DNA from: Methylococcales bacterium
Lineage (GTDB): Bacteria; Pseudomonadota; Gammaproteobacteria; Methylococcales; Methylomonadaceae
Assembly: GCA_026398895.1 (NCBI GenBank)
Contig: JAPLRZ010000042.1
Coordinates: forward strand, 1-64,000
Length of the DNA: 64,000 bases
Direction of reading: 5' to 3'
The notes under the pieces were generated by a model. The model saw only the letters and a program-made list of their open reading frames with translations. It did no database searches and had not been told where the DNA came from. Below are positions 13,723 through 23,186 of this stretch, piece by piece. The position numbers and the translations under genes were made by a program. Positions within the stretch are counted from its first letter, which is position 1; each line of letters starts with the position of its first letter.

Positions 13723-14496
13723 ATGAATATAAAATTTATTTTTACCTTGGTTGCCATAATAATACCTTGGCAATCAGTACACGCAGTAGAAGTTCAACAT
13801 AAATCGTTTGCTGGGATTAGCTTTGTCAAAATAGAGGCAGGCTGTTTTTTAATGGGGCGAGATACGGAAGTTAAAGAAAGTAGCGAAGTTGAATTGCCCC
13901 AGCATCGCGTCTGCATTGAAAAACCTTTTTATCTGAGTGAAACCGAGGTCACTCAGAAACAATGGGAAACTGTGATGGGTAGCAATCCCAGCAAGTACAA
14001 AGGACAATATAAACCCGTAGAAAAAGTTAATTGGAGTGATACCCAAGATTTTATCAAGCGTTTAAACGATCAAGAAGGCGGTAGCTTTTTTCGCCTTCCT
14101 AGCGAGGCAGAATGGGAATATGCCGCTAGAGCAGGCAGTACCACGCTGTATTCCTTTGGTGATAAACCCAAGGATTTAGTTGATTATGCGTGGTTTGGTA
14201 ATGAAGGTTATCACGGCACTAGCAAAGAAGTAGGCACTAAAAAACCTAATCAATGGGGCTTGTATGATATGCACGGTAATGTTTGGGAGTGGGTGCAGGA
14301 TTGGTACGATCCTAACTATTACCATAACAGCCCTGAAAAAGACCCCAAAGGTCCAGAGTCTGGGCAATATCGTGTCTATCGTGGAGGAAGTTGGGTGGGT
14401 AAAGCCATTAATTTACGCTCAGCCCTGCGCTATAGCGGTTTACCTGTGAGCCGTACTAGCGACATTGGTTTTCGTCTGTTAAGAGAGGTCGAATAA
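13723..14496 (+). CDS. Secreted formylglycine-generating-enzyme (SUMF1)-like protein
   Basis: The product is 257 aa with a signal peptide (WQSVHAVEV). The complete FGE-sulfatase domain contains 'FLMGRDTE', 'PVEKVNWSDTQDFIKRLND', 'RLPSEAEWEYAARAGSTTLYSFGD', 'WGLYDMHGNVWEWVQDWYD' and 'YRVYRGGSWVGKAINLRSALR'. A strong AGGAG precedes the ATG. It belongs to the same superfamily as the two DGR targets but is exported, on the opposite strand, and shows no adenine-specific pattern against the template. I find no sulfatase next to it. Whether it makes formylglycine or is a non-enzymatic relative is open. Confidence 0.82.
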   Translation: MNIKFIFTLVAIIIPWQSVHAVEVQHKSFAGISFVKIEAGCFLMGRDTEVKESSEVELPQHRVCIEKPFYLSETEVTQKQWETVMGSNPSKYKGQYKPVEKVNWSDTQDFIKRLNDQEGGSFFRLPSEAEWEYAARAGSTTLYSFGDKPKDLVDYAWFGNEGYHGTSKEVGTKKPNQWGLYDMHGNVWEWVQDWYDPNYYHNSPEKDPKGPESGQYRVYRGGSWVGKAINLRSALRYSGLPVSRTSDIGFRLLREVE

Positions 14497-14565
14497 TCAC
14501 TTCAAAAATCAAAACTAATGAGTAAAAATGATGCAGTATCTTTAAGCCATTCTAATGTTGTTATG

Positions 14566-14574
14566 TGTTAGAAT
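14566..14574 (+). promoter_or_regulatory. Extended -10 promoter of the 131-aa exported protein gene
   Basis: TGTTAGAAT (TGn-TAGAAT) lies ~97 bp before the ATG, inside the shared block ATGTGKTAGAATGC that also precedes the paralogue-like gene at 15338. The box also forms one arm of an 8-bp inverted repeat, CATTCTAA...TTAGAATG (14549-14576). Confidence 0.5.
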
Positions 14575-14670
14575 GCCTCTCGGCAATCATTAGTTGTTTA
14601 GTTGAATGCCTTTTGTTGCTCATCCCTTAAAATTAAACAGTGGAATCTACATTCTACCGAGGATAAAAAT

Positions 14671-15066
14671 ATGAAATTATTGAACAAAATCGCAGTTTCT
14701 CTTGTTATGGCGGCATCAATGTTAGCCGTTTCTTCAGCAACTTTCGCTGCTGCAGAACATAAAGATTTAAATGCTATCGTCTTAAAAGCAGGCGAAAACA
14801 CTGAAGCTTCATTGTTAGAAGCTAAAGAATTGTTGACAAAAGGTGCTACAACTGAGCAAATCCAAAAAGCACTGAATGATGCGCGTCAATACCAAAAAGA
14901 ATTTCGCTATGAGCAAACTGAGCGTTTACGTCAAAAATTGAATGATAAACTGAGCAGTGCGCGTAAAGCATTTGATGCCAATGACAATACAAAAGCGTTG
15001 GAAGATGTAAACGCCGCGATAGCTTACTACGCAGAAATGAAAAAAATCTACGCAGCAGCTCACTAA
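14671..15066 (+). CDS. Small exported helical protein of unknown function
   Basis: The product is 131 aa from the ATG at 14671, preceded by GAGG and followed by a classical signal peptide (MASM...ATFAAAEH). The mature part is nearly all helix, rich in Ala/Lys/Glu: 'LLEAKELLTKGATTEQIQKALNDARQYQKEFRYEQTERLRQKLNDKLSSARKA' in pieces. It resembles the protein at 15338 in size, signal peptide, 'LTKGxxxxxI..L.DA' and C-terminal 'ARKA.....AL.D...A' pattern, so the two are likely diverged duplicates. I do not recognise the family. Confidence 0.7.
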   Translation: MKLLNKIAVSLVMAASMLAVSSATFAAAEHKDLNAIVLKAGENTEASLLEAKELLTKGATTEQIQKALNDARQYQKEFRYEQTERLRQKLNDKLSSARKAFDANDNTKALEDVNAAIAYYAEMKKIYAAAH

Positions 15067-15105
15067 TTTAACCAATTAGTCCGCCAGAACTCATTATTTG
15101 AGTTT

Positions 15106-15138
15106 AACACTGTAAGGGTTGCATACCCTTATAGTGTT
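15106..15138. terminator. Strong hairpin after the 131-aa protein gene
   Basis: A 14-bp stem (AACACTGTAAGGGT / ACCCTTATAGTGTT, one wobble) with a 5-base loop lies ~40 bp past the stop. No T-run follows, so it may be a processing or stability hairpin and not a terminator. Confidence 0.45.
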
Positions 15139-15251
15139 ACCCGAAATAAAAACTAAACGTTGCGTTGTACAAAAATAAACTGTCTTTTAAAATACTTAAA
15201 AAGCAGTACCAACCTTTGTTACCCTACCAAATAAACGATAATTTCAAAATG

Positions 15252-15260
15252 TGGTAGAAT
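15252..15260 (+). promoter_or_regulatory. Extended -10 promoter of the 127-aa exported protein gene
   Basis: TGGTAGAAT lies in ATGTGGTAGAATGC, the same 14-base block as at 14563-14576, and predicts a 5' leader of ~70 bases before the ATG at 15338. Confidence 0.5.
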
Positions 15261-15337
15261 GCAACTTGGTAGCTAACTCAATAAAAAAAATGGCTGCCAA
15301 TACACACAAATAAAAATAACCTTGAGGATTTAGAAAT

Positions 15338-15721
15338 ATGAGAACCTTAAAAAAAATCGCACTGGCTTTATGTATTGCTGCCTCTATGGGTGCAGTTTCA
15401 ACTTCAGTTATGGCTGAGGATGCTGGTCGTGTTACTTATGCACCCGCTGATGCCATTGATATGGTAGCAGCTAAAGTAGGCGTTGCTATTGACGCACTGA
15501 CAAAAGGTGAAGATGCTGCGAAAGTTGACGCACTTATTAAAGATGTACTGGCTGCAAGTAAAGAAATTAATGCAAGTGACAAAGTATTTGCCGCTCGTGA
15601 CAAAGTACATAGCAAGCTGAAAGCCGCTCGTAAACATTTGACTGAAGGTGCTACACAAGAAGCTGAGCAAGAATTAAGAGATGCTCAAAAAGCTTTCTTA
15701 GCGTTGAAAAGCATATTGTAA
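15338..15721 (+). CDS. Small exported helical protein, paralogue of the upstream gene
   Basis: The product is 127 aa with a signal peptide (SVMAEDAG) and a helical mature part ('DALTKGEDAAKVDALIKDVLAASKEI', 'HSKLKAARKHLTEGATQEAEQEL'). AGGA lies 10 bases before the ATG. It shares promoter block, size and layout with the gene at 14671. No cysteine or metal motif is seen in the mature protein. Function is unknown. Confidence 0.7.
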   Translation: MRTLKKIALALCIAASMGAVSTSVMAEDAGRVTYAPADAIDMVAAKVGVAIDALTKGEDAAKVDALIKDVLAASKEINASDKVFAARDKVHSKLKAARKHLTEGATQEAEQELRDAQKAFLALKSIL

Positions 15722-15859
15722 TAGCGCGTTATGTTCTCGAACATGAGTAATCACAACTGAACTGCTGAAAAATCTGTTTGGCTAGTTAATCCGCCTTTTA
15801 AGGCATAGATTTTTTACTATTATAAGTAACTTTTGTGTTCTCAGATAAGAGCTTGAAAA

Positions 15860-15890
15860 CCTCGTTACTCACAAGTGACGAGGTTTTTTT
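15860..15890 (+). terminator. Rho-independent terminator
   Basis: The stem CCTCGTTACT / AGTGACGAGG with a 4-base loop is followed by seven T. It lies ~140 bp past the 127-aa gene, so its transcript has a long 3' tail. Confidence 0.8.
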
Positions 15891-16033
15891 ATGTCCACTC
15901 AAATTGTTCATTGATGAATTTGCCAGTTATTACTTACCTATCTGATTAGCTTCTGGTATATTCAAACAGTAGAGTCCATCGACCTACACGGATTTACTTT
16001 TTAGAGCTTATATAGTAGAGGTGGAGAACTGTC

Positions 16034-16477
16034 ATGACTGAAGGATTATTTGTATTAATTGTAATTTATGCTGCTTATGTGTTTTACGTCGTTCTTAATG
16101 ATAAAAAGACCATCGCTAAATTCATAACGCCAACAACAGAACTTGAAAAACAGGCAGTATCGGTAGAGTCTTTGCCATTTAAATCGGCTTTAACCGAAAA
16201 AACAACAATAAAAAAGCCTGAAGAAAATATCACTAAAAAACCAGCACCTACCATCAAGCAGACTACCCAGAAAAAAGGTTTGAAAGACCCTAAAACAGGT
16301 GATATTGCTACCACATACAGCAATTATAGGTTTAGCAAACGGTGGATAAAAGAAGCGTTGGTTACTGAAGGCTTATTAGAAAAAGTGTACAAAAATAACG
16401 AATTGAATGCCGAAATCGAGGCATCCATTAAAGCCGCTATTGCTAAGCTTGAGTCAATAGAGCAATACAAGGTTTAG
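16034..16477 (+). CDS. Membrane-anchored hypothetical protein
   Basis: The product is 147 aa. One N-terminal transmembrane helix (residues 4-22) is followed by a Lys/Thr/Pro-rich linker (~50-95) and a helical C-terminal region 'RFSKRWIKEALVTEGLLEKVY'. AGGTGGAG precedes the start. The 3' end overlaps pilR by 4 bp in convergent orientation. I do not recognise the family. Confidence 0.6.
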   Translation: MTEGLFVLIVIYAAYVFYVVLNDKKTIAKFITPTTELEKQAVSVESLPFKSALTEKTTIKKPEENITKKPAPTIKQTTQKKGLKDPKTGDIATTYSNYRFSKRWIKEALVTEGLLEKVYKNNELNAEIEASIKAAIAKLESIEQYKV

Positions 16478-17850
16478 TCTTTGTTGTCCAAATTAAGACG
16501 TTTCAGTCGATAACGAAAGGATCGAAAAGACAGCCCCAATTGTTTTGCAGCGGCTGTCTTATTCCACTTATTATCTTCCAAGGCGCGAGTGAGCATATTT
16601 TTTTCAATGGTTTCCAGATAATCCTCTAATGAACCATCGGCTGGATTAAATGCTGGGCAAGCCGCATTGTCTTGATCATTGGTTAATCCCTTATTGATAG
16701 CGGTAGTTATCGGCAAATTTAAGTCTTTAAACTCAATACGATTGCCTTCATAAAGTGCCAATGCTCTTTCCAAAATATTCTCAAGCTCTCTAACATTACC
16801 TGGAAATTCATAGCGTTGTAATGCTACCAAGGCGGTATTTGATAATATCGGTTTATCGTTCGCGCTATTACCTATAAGCTTGATTAGAATATGATCTATC
16901 AATTCTGGCAGGTCTTCAGGTCTTTCACGCAACGAGGGGACGTGAAGATTAATAACATTGATACGATAATACAAATCTTGTCTGAAACTACCCGCTAACA
17001 CCATATTATTGAGGTTTTGATGCGTTGCACTAAGCAAACGCACATCAACGGGAATTTCTCGACTATCCCCTACAGGGCGGATTTTTTTCTCTTGTAAAGC
17101 GCGTAATAATTTTACTTGTAGCGACAACGGTAAATCAGCCACCTCATCAAGAAATAATGTCCCCCCTTCTGCGGCTTGAAATAAACCTTGTTTATCACTG
17201 GATGCCCCTGTAAAACTGCCTTTTTTATGCCCAAAAAACTCACTTTCCATTAATTCCAAAGGAATCGCGCCGCAGTTAATAGCAACGAAAGGATTAGTAC
17301 ACCGCGCACTTTGTCTATGAATTAACTTAGCTACTAATTCTTTGCCCGAACCCGATTCACCGCTGATATAAATAGGAGCTTGACTAAGAGCTAGTTTATT
17401 TATTTTTCCGCGAATTTCACGCATGACAATAGAATCGCCTAACAGAATATGTCGTGTTCGATTATCTTTGCTATGGCTGGGTTCTATGGTTTTTAAGGCA
17501 CTATTAACGAGTTGTCGTAGTGCCAACAAATCAACAGGCTTGGAGATAAAATCAAACGCACCTTTTTTCATCGCTAAAATGGCAGTATCCATATTGCCAT
17601 GCGCGGTAATCACGGCAATGGGTATAGAAACGGCTCTATCCTGTATTAAATCGACTAACTCTAAGCCATTACCATCAGGCAGTTTCATATCGGTTAGGCA
17701 AAGATCAAACGATTCTTCTTGTAATAAGGCTTTAGCACGACTGATATTTTTGGCGCAACGAGTATCAATGGACATTCGGTTCAGTGTGATTTCCAACAGC
17801 TCGCGAATATCGGGTTCGTCATCTACAATCAGTACCAGTGGTTTTTTCAT
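16474..17850 (-). CDS. pilR: Sigma-54-dependent response regulator (PilR-type, NtrC family)
   Basis: The product is 458 aa. The receiver domain has acidic pocket D10-D11, phospho-acceptor D54 in 'LCLTDMKLPDG' and K104-region 'FDFISKPVD'. The AAA+ domain has Walker A 'GESGSGKE', the sigma-54 contact loop as 'GSFTGA' (GAFTGA variant) and Walker B 'GGTLFLDEVADLPL'. The C-terminus is a Fis-type HTH, 'WNKTAAAKQLGLSFRSFRYRLKRLNL'. It overlaps the kinase gene by 4 bp. PilS-PilR controls type IV pilin transcription in gammaproteobacteria. The assignment rests on the kinase architecture, since no pilin gene is in the window. Confidence 0.85.
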   Translation of the reverse strand: MKKPLVLIVDDEPDIRELLEITLNRMSIDTRCAKNISRAKALLQEESFDLCLTDMKLPDGNGLELVDLIQDRAVSIPIAVITAHGNMDTAILAMKKGAFDFISKPVDLLALRQLVNSALKTIEPSHSKDNRTRHILLGDSIVMREIRGKINKLALSQAPIYISGESGSGKELVAKLIHRQSARCTNPFVAINCGAIPLELMESEFFGHKKGSFTGASSDKQGLFQAAEGGTLFLDEVADLPLSLQVKLLRALQEKKIRPVGDSREIPVDVRLLSATHQNLNNMVLAGSFRQDLYYRINVINLHVPSLRERPEDLPELIDHILIKLIGNSANDKPILSNTALVALQRYEFPGNVRELENILERALALYEGNRIEFKDLNLPITTAINKGLTNDQDNAACPAFNPADGSLEDYLETIEKNMLTRALEDNKWNKTAAAKQLGLSFRSFRYRLKRLNLDNKD

Positions 17851-19481
17851 ATTTCAATTAAGGTATGGTCAGCATTTAATAAACACAGCCGAAAACAAGT
17901 TTTATTGTCAGCAGTGATATAGTAAATCAATTTTGCTTGATTAAGTTCAGCTAATTCTTTAGAGATATAAAGTCCTAAGCCAGTTCCACTCGCCGATGTG
18001 GTGAAAAAAGGTTCAAAAAGATGCCCAAGATTTTCACGACTAATGCCAGAGCCATTGTCAATTACATCGATACAAGGTGTTTGTTTTAGCATCACCGTTT
18101 GCACAATGAGTTTTCCCATCTCTGGTTTACCGTATTTCAATGCGTTTTGGCATAAATTATCCATAATTTGCTTTAAATGACTAGGATCAATAGAAGCGAA
18201 CAATAGTTCATTTGAGGCTAACAAGCTAATCGTATCTTGTGTGACGGCCTGCTCAAGGGTAAAAATTTTTAAGTAGTTTTCCAACCAACTGTTTAAGTCC
18301 AGTTTTTCTCGTCTTGAATCTTTGCGGCGAGACAACTGCAAAATATCCTCGATAATATGATTAACTCGTGCCGTATTAGCTTGAATGATGTGAGTTAAAC
18401 GTCTGTCTTCAGCAGGTAAATCAGGATTTTCTGAAAGTAATTGCCCTGCATGATTAATAGCACTGAGTGGATTGCGTATTTCATGGGCAATACTTGCACT
18501 GAGTCGCCCTAAAGAAGCCAATTTGCTTTGTTGTAAGCGTTGATTATAAACCGTGCCATCTTCGAGGATAATCATATAAAAAAATTGACAGCCTGTTGGT
18601 AATAACATAAAACGCACATGAACATCGGACTGATTCAAAACAGGTAGCACTAAAAAATTCTGTTCGTTATTGGCTAACCATCGTTGAAAAGCACGTTCTA
18701 ACTGCTCAGAAATATCATTAAGCTTAGAAGGCAACACCGTTAAATTTATTAATCGTAATGCAGCTTCATTCGCCATTTGAATGACTTGTTGCTGATCAGT
18801 AATAATAATACCAGATTGTAAATATTGAATAATGTAGCGGTTAAGCTCTTCCAAATTGGAGATAGCTTGTTTTTGCTGATCGGCAAGTTGTAGCATTTGT
18901 TCACTACGTTTTGCCAACACGAAAGACAACAAAGAAATCGTGAAAAATGACGCGCCTAACATTCCCGTATAAAAATAAGAATACGGCGTTATATCAAAAA
19001 TCTTCGTGTAATCGGCATAAACTTGTTCAGCCAATACTGCCAAACTTGCTAAAGCAGCAAAAAACATAGCACAGCGACCACCAATTAATAAACCGCCTGA
19101 GGCAATGGACACCGCGAGCAAAATCCCGATGCCACTGCTAATACCGCCATAAGCGTGCATAATCAGTGTCAATATGAGTATATCGGTGACAATCAATAAC
19201 TGCGCTTGAACGGTATAGCGGGTCAGTCGCCAAATAATACACACTGCCGAGATAACCGAAAGGACTAAATAACTCTGACTACTGTAAGTAAATAATGGAC
19301 TATGATGGATACTTAATAACGGAGAGCCTGTATGCGTGTAGAACAGAATAATAAACAGACTCGCCAACGTCAGCCGATACCCTAAAAAAACTTTCAGCAA
19401 CAACCAAGCCTGTTTAGCAGGAATGCCATAAGCTTTAGAAAGTGGGCAAGGATAGATAGTCTCAGAAGTATTTTCGATCAT
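17847..19481 (-). CDS. pilS: Membrane sensor histidine kinase (PilS-type)
   Basis: The product is 544 aa from the ATG at 19481. A TTG at 19529 would add 16 residues, and neither start has a clear ribosome-binding site. Six transmembrane segments (~30-185) precede a PAS-like region ('IIITDQQQVIQMANEAALRLI'). The H-box is 'SASIAHEIRNPLSAINHAG', the N-box is 'LCQNALKYG' and the G-boxes are 'VIDNGSGIS' and 'GTGLGLYISKEL'. This is the PilS layout. Translational coupling to pilR supports a cognate pair. Confidence 0.83.
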   Translation of the reverse strand: MIENTSETIYPCPLSKAYGIPAKQAWLLLKVFLGYRLTLASLFIILFYTHTGSPLLSIHHSPLFTYSSQSYLVLSVISAVCIIWRLTRYTVQAQLLIVTDILILTLIMHAYGGISSGIGILLAVSIASGGLLIGGRCAMFFAALASLAVLAEQVYADYTKIFDITPYSYFYTGMLGASFFTISLLSFVLAKRSEQMLQLADQQKQAISNLEELNRYIIQYLQSGIIITDQQQVIQMANEAALRLINLTVLPSKLNDISEQLERAFQRWLANNEQNFLVLPVLNQSDVHVRFMLLPTGCQFFYMIILEDGTVYNQRLQQSKLASLGRLSASIAHEIRNPLSAINHAGQLLSENPDLPAEDRRLTHIIQANTARVNHIIEDILQLSRRKDSRREKLDLNSWLENYLKIFTLEQAVTQDTISLLASNELLFASIDPSHLKQIMDNLCQNALKYGKPEMGKLIVQTVMLKQTPCIDVIDNGSGISRENLGHLFEPFFTTSASGTGLGLYISKELAELNQAKLIYYITADNKTCFRLCLLNADHTLIEI

Positions 19482-19583
19482 GAATGCGTAAAGGATAGCG
19501 TTTTGTGGGGACTTCGTTAAAATATTCAATTAAAGGACAATAATAGCATCAATATAAAACCATCCGTTAATCAGGAGTTAATA

Positions 19584-20753
19584 GTGAATATTCACGAGTA
19601 CCAAGCAAAACAATTATTTCAGCAATACGCTATCCCCATTCCCGAAGGCAGTTATGCCGATACCCCCGAACACGCAAAACAGGTTGCCAGTGAGTTAGCG
19701 GGTAATGGTTGGGTCGTTAAAGCACAAGTCCACGCAGGCGGACGAGGCAAAGTGGGCGGGGTAAAACTGGCAAAAAGTTTAGCCGAAGTTGCTGAATTTA
19801 GTCACGAACTGCTCGGTAAACGATTGGTTACCATACAAACAGACAGTTTAGGCTTACCGATTAATTCCTTGTTAATCGAAAAAATTTATCCGATTAAACG
19901 CGAGTTATATCTCAGTTTAATTCTTGACCGTGCCACTGAGCGAGTGATGTTTATTGCATCGAACGCAGGTGGAATGGACATTGAAGCGGTTGCCCATGAA
20001 ACACCTGAGAAAATCATCTCAGTTGCTGTTCATCCTGCCGCAGGTTTGCAAGGCTATTCCTGTCGCAAAGTCGCTTACACGCTAGGACTGAAAGGACAAC
20101 AAATAAAAGCGTTAGAAAAAATCATGCACGGTATGTACAAACTCTTTGTAGACAAAGATGCCAGTCAAATTGAAATCAACCCGCTGATTGAAACCGACAG
20201 CGGTGATTTAATGGCACTGGATGCCAAAATCAATTTTGACGATAACGCACTGGCTTTACATCCTGAGATTTTGGCAATGAAAGACCCTAGCCAAGAAGAC
20301 GACAAAGAAAACGAAGCGCAACGCTTTGGGCTGAACTACATCACTTTGGAAGGCAATATCGGTTGCATGGTCAACGGTGCGGGTCTGGCAATGGCAACGA
20401 TGGATTTAGTGAAACTTAAAGGTGGCTTCCCTGCTAACTTTCTCGATGTTGGCGGCGGCACCAATGTCGAAAAAGTCTGTGAAGCCTTTAAACTGATTAT
20501 TTCAGACAGCAATGTCAAAGCCGTATTAGTCAATATTTTTGGCGGTATCGTTAAATGTGACGTGATTGCCCAAGGTATATTGGCAGCGATTGAACAGGTT
20601 CACGTTACTATCCCCGTAGTTGTCCGCTTAGAAGGCACCAATGTCGAAGAGGGCAGAGCCTTATTAACCAACACAGGACTGAATCTATACGCAGCAGAAG
20701 ATTTAAGTCATGCCGCAGAAAAAGTAGTCGAATTAGCAAAGGCGGTCGCATGA
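19584..20753 (+). CDS. sucC: Succinyl-CoA synthetase beta subunit
   Basis: The 389-aa ATP-grasp protein starts at a GTG with AGGAG upstream. The opening '[15 protein letters not shown]', '[19 protein letters not shown]', 'EINPLIE', '[15 protein letters not shown]', '[14 protein letters not shown]' and '[11 protein letters not shown]' are SucC signatures. It makes succinyl-CoA from succinate, CoA and NTP in the TCA cycle. Malate thiokinase (MtkA) is a close relative in methylotrophs, and 'GIVKCD' near the C-terminus favours SucC. It overlaps sucD by 4 bp. Confidence 0.88.
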   Translation: MNIHEYQAKQLFQQYAIPIPEGSYADTPEHAKQVASELAGNGWVVKAQVHAGGRGKVGGVKLAKSLAEVAEFSHELLGKRLVTIQTDSLGLPINSLLIEKIYPIKRELYLSLILDRATERVMFIASNAGGMDIEAVAHETPEKIISVAVHPAAGLQGYSCRKVAYTLGLKGQQIKALEKIMHGMYKLFVDKDASQIEINPLIETDSGDLMALDAKINFDDNALALHPEILAMKDPSQEDDKENEAQRFGLNYITLEGNIGCMVNGAGLAMATMDLVKLKGGFPANFLDVGGGTNVEKVCEAFKLIISDSNVKAVLVNIFGGIVKCDVIAQGILAAIEQVHVTIPVVVRLEGTNVEEGRALLTNTGLNLYAAEDLSHAAEKVVELAKAVA

Positions 20754-21616
20754 GCATTTTAATTAACAAAGACACCAAAGTTATTTGTCAGGGTTTTACG
20801 GGTAAACAAGGTACATTCCATTCTGAACAAGCTCTTGCTTACGGCACAAAATTAGTTGGTGGCGTAACACCTGAACGCGGCGGCGAAACCCACTTGGGCT
20901 TGCCTGTGTTCAACACCGTGCAAGATGCAGTAAAAACCACAGGCGCGACTGCCAGTGTAATTTATGTACCCCCATTTTATGCCGCCGATGCAATTTTAGA
21001 AGCGGTTGATGCTGGCATACAACTCATCGTCTGTATTACCGAAGGCATACCCACCTTACAAATGTTGCGCGTTAAAGCCGCAATGGCAGGAACAGGCGCG
21101 TTATTAATCGGGCCTAACTGCCCTGGTATCATTACGCCTGATGAATGCAAAATTGGCATTATGCCCGCTAAAATTCACTTAGCAGGTTCTATCGGTATCG
21201 TGTCACGCTCTGGCACACTGACGTATGAATCCGTTCATCAAACCACGCTACAAGGTTTAGGACAAAGCACTTGCGTCGGTATCGGTGGCGATCCTGTTCA
21301 TGGTATGAACTTTGTCGATGTACTCAGTCGCTTTCAAGCCGATGAACAAACCAAAGGCATCGTCATGGTCGGTGAAATTGGTGGCGGTGAAGAAGAAGAC
21401 GCGGCAGAGTACATTAAAGCATTCGTCACAAAACCTGTGGTAGCCTATATCGCAGGACAAACAGCTCCAGCAGGTAAACGTATGGGACACGCAGGGGCGA
21501 TAGTCACAGGTGGCAAAGGCACGGCAGCGGGTAAAATTGCCGCGCTCAGAGCCGCTGGCATTGAAGTTGTCAACTCACCTACCGATATTGGCGTAGCCAT
21601 GAAAGGTTGTTTGTAA
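20750..21616 (+). CDS. sucD: Succinyl-CoA synthetase alpha subunit
   Basis: The product is 288 aa. The CoA-binding Rossmann start is '[21 protein letters not shown]', then '[19 protein letters not shown]', and the active-site His is in '[19 protein letters not shown]'. It overlaps sucC and together they form the normal heteromer. The acid-rich stretch '[14 protein letters not shown]' is also typical. Confidence 0.9.
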   Translation: MSILINKDTKVICQGFTGKQGTFHSEQALAYGTKLVGGVTPERGGETHLGLPVFNTVQDAVKTTGATASVIYVPPFYAADAILEAVDAGIQLIVCITEGIPTLQMLRVKAAMAGTGALLIGPNCPGIITPDECKIGIMPAKIHLAGSIGIVSRSGTLTYESVHQTTLQGLGQSTCVGIGGDPVHGMNFVDVLSRFQADEQTKGIVMVGEIGGGEEEDAAEYIKAFVTKPVVAYIAGQTAPAGKRMGHAGAIVTGGKGTAAGKIAALRAAGIEVVNSPTDIGVAMKGCL

Positions 21617-21627
21617 TCATTGGTCTG

Positions 21628-21658
21628 GTAGGTCGGGTTAGCGATAGCGTAACCCGAC
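21628..21658. repeat. REP-like palindrome (GTAGGTCGGGTTAGCG family)
   Basis: GTCGGGTTAGCG/ATAGCGTAACCCGAC forms a hairpin just after sucD. The same family appears as a larger double copy at 60247-60331. It may also end the sucCD transcript. Confidence 0.7.
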
Positions 21659-21745
21659 AATTACCTGAAAAATATATTTAGGTATACAACACAACAGGTT
21701 TGTAAGCCCATAGTGTTTAACAACAACTCTAACAAAAACACTTTT

Positions 21746-22360
21746 ATGAATGAAATCACTCAACTGATTCAAAGCTATGGTGATTGGATTTATCTAATCG
21801 CCTTTTTCTGGGCGGCACTAGAAGGCGAAACCTTCGTTATTTTTGCAGGACTTGCCGCACAGCGCGGTTATTTAAATATTTACGAATTAATTCTTGCCGT
21901 TGGTTTAGGCAGTTTAATGGGCGATCAAATTTGCTTCTGGTTAGGGCGTTGTTATGGTGCGCGTTTACTGCATCATTTTCCTAAACTAGAACGCGGTGTA
22001 AAACAAGCCATCGTCTGGTTAGAAAAACACGCAGTTGGCTTTATTCTCTCTTACCGTTTTATGTATGGGATTCGTAATGTCAGTAGCATCGCTATCGGTA
22101 TGAGTCATCTTAGATGGGAAAAATTTGCCTTATGGAATTTCATTGCGGCGTTCGTTTGGGCAGTGGCATTTTCTAATATCGGTTATCTATTTGGTGGTTT
22201 AATTCAGCAAATGCCAGAAGGTGAAGACAAATTGGTATCAGGCATACATCAAGTCATGCTGGGCGTTGTCGGTTTATTCCTACTGGTTATAGCGATGCGC
22301 TTTATCTCCGCTCGCCTACATAAACACCATACTGAGAAATCGCTTGATAAAGCGGAATAA
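21746..22360 (+). CDS. DedA-family membrane protein
   Basis: The product is 204 aa from the ATG at 21746; a GTG at 21713 would add 11 residues. Four to five membrane segments are seen. Family landmarks are 'FFWAALEGETFVIFAGLAAQRG', 'GSLMGDQICFWLGRCYGARLL' and 'FILSYRFMYGIRNVSSIAIG', the R-x3-G-x-R-like signature of DedA/VTT proteins. Members act in membrane homeostasis, including undecaprenyl-phosphate flipping in some cases. Confidence 0.8.
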   Translation: MNEITQLIQSYGDWIYLIAFFWAALEGETFVIFAGLAAQRGYLNIYELILAVGLGSLMGDQICFWLGRCYGARLLHHFPKLERGVKQAIVWLEKHAVGFILSYRFMYGIRNVSSIAIGMSHLRWEKFALWNFIAAFVWAVAFSNIGYLFGGLIQQMPEGEDKLVSGIHQVMLGVVGLFLLVIAMRFISARLHKHHTEKSLDKAE

Positions 22361-22397
22361 TCGATATAATAATTTTTTCATTTTATAACAAACTCTT

Positions 22398-23186
22398 ATG
22401 CTAAGTTACCCCACTATTGATCCAATACTCATCGCCTTAGGTCCCGTCAAAATTCATTGGTATGGCATTATGTACCTCATCGGTTTTGCTGCCGTCTGGT
22501 TTTTAGGGCAACGCCGCGCCGCACAACCGTGGTCAGTTATTAAACCTGAATCTATTGAAGATTTAGTCACTTACGGTGCGTTAGGCGTGATTGTCGGCGG
22601 GCGTTTAGGCTACATACTGTTCTATAACTTCTCTGCTTTTATCGACAACCCGTTCATCCTATTTAAAATCTGGCAAGGTGGTATGTCCTTTCATGGCGGA
22701 CTGCTAGGTGTATTTATTGCCATGTGGTTTTTTGCGAAAAAACAAAACTGCACTATGTTACAACTCACTGACATTATTGCCCCGCTCGCTCCCATTGGAT
22801 TAGGTGCTGGACGTATCGGCAATTTTATAAACTCTGAATTATGGGGCAGACCTACCGATGTACCGTGGGCTATGGTATTTCCCAATGGTGGGGAATTCGC
22901 TCGACATCCATCACAGCTATACGAAGCGTTTTTAGAAGGGCTAGTGTTATTTGCCATTCTGTGGATTTATACCAGCAAACCCAGACCGACAATGGCGGCA
23001 ACTGGTTTGGCTGTTCTACTCTATGGCTGTTTTCGATTTTTCATTGAATTTTTTAGAATGCCCGACGCACACCTCGGTTATCTAGCATTGGATTGGGTCA
23101 CAATGGGGCAAATACTATCCACACCCATGATAATCATAGGCGCGTTAATGGTTTATTTTGCCTATCATAAAACTGAGAAATCATAA
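22398..23186 (+). CDS. lgt: Prolipoprotein diacylglyceryl transferase
   Basis: The product is 262 aa. '[14 protein letters not shown]', '[11 protein letters not shown]', '[13 protein letters not shown]', the Lgt signature '[22 protein letters not shown]' and '[14 protein letters not shown]' are all present. There are seven membrane helices. It transfers diacylglycerol to the lipobox Cys, as needed by the lipoproteins elsewhere in this window. It overlaps thyA by one base, the common lgt-thyA order of gammaproteobacteria. Confidence 0.95.
   Translation: MLSYPTIDPILIALGPVKIHWYGIMYLIGFAAVWFLGQRRAAQPWSVIKPESIEDLVTYGALGVIVGGRLGYILFYNFSAFIDNPFILFKIWQGGMSFHGGLLGVFIAMWFFAKKQNCTMLQLTDIIAPLAPIGLGAGRIGNFINSELWGRPTDVPWAMVFPNGGEFARHPSQLYEAFLEGLVLFAILWIYTSKPRPTMAATGLAVLLYGCFRFFIEFFRMPDAHLGYLALDWVTMGQILSTPMIIIGALMVYFAYHKTEKS

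Noticed and set aside
13723-14496. Secreted SUMF-like protein as a third DGR target
   Set aside because: Its RGGSW region is similar in protein sequence, but the DNA differs from the template at all base types and lacks the constant IMH-like end, so it is not a variable repeat.
19584-21616. Malate thiokinase (mtkAB) instead of sucCD
   Set aside because: Both subunits match SucC/SucD signatures such as [11 protein letters not shown], and no serine-cycle genes are adjacent. Not fully excluded.
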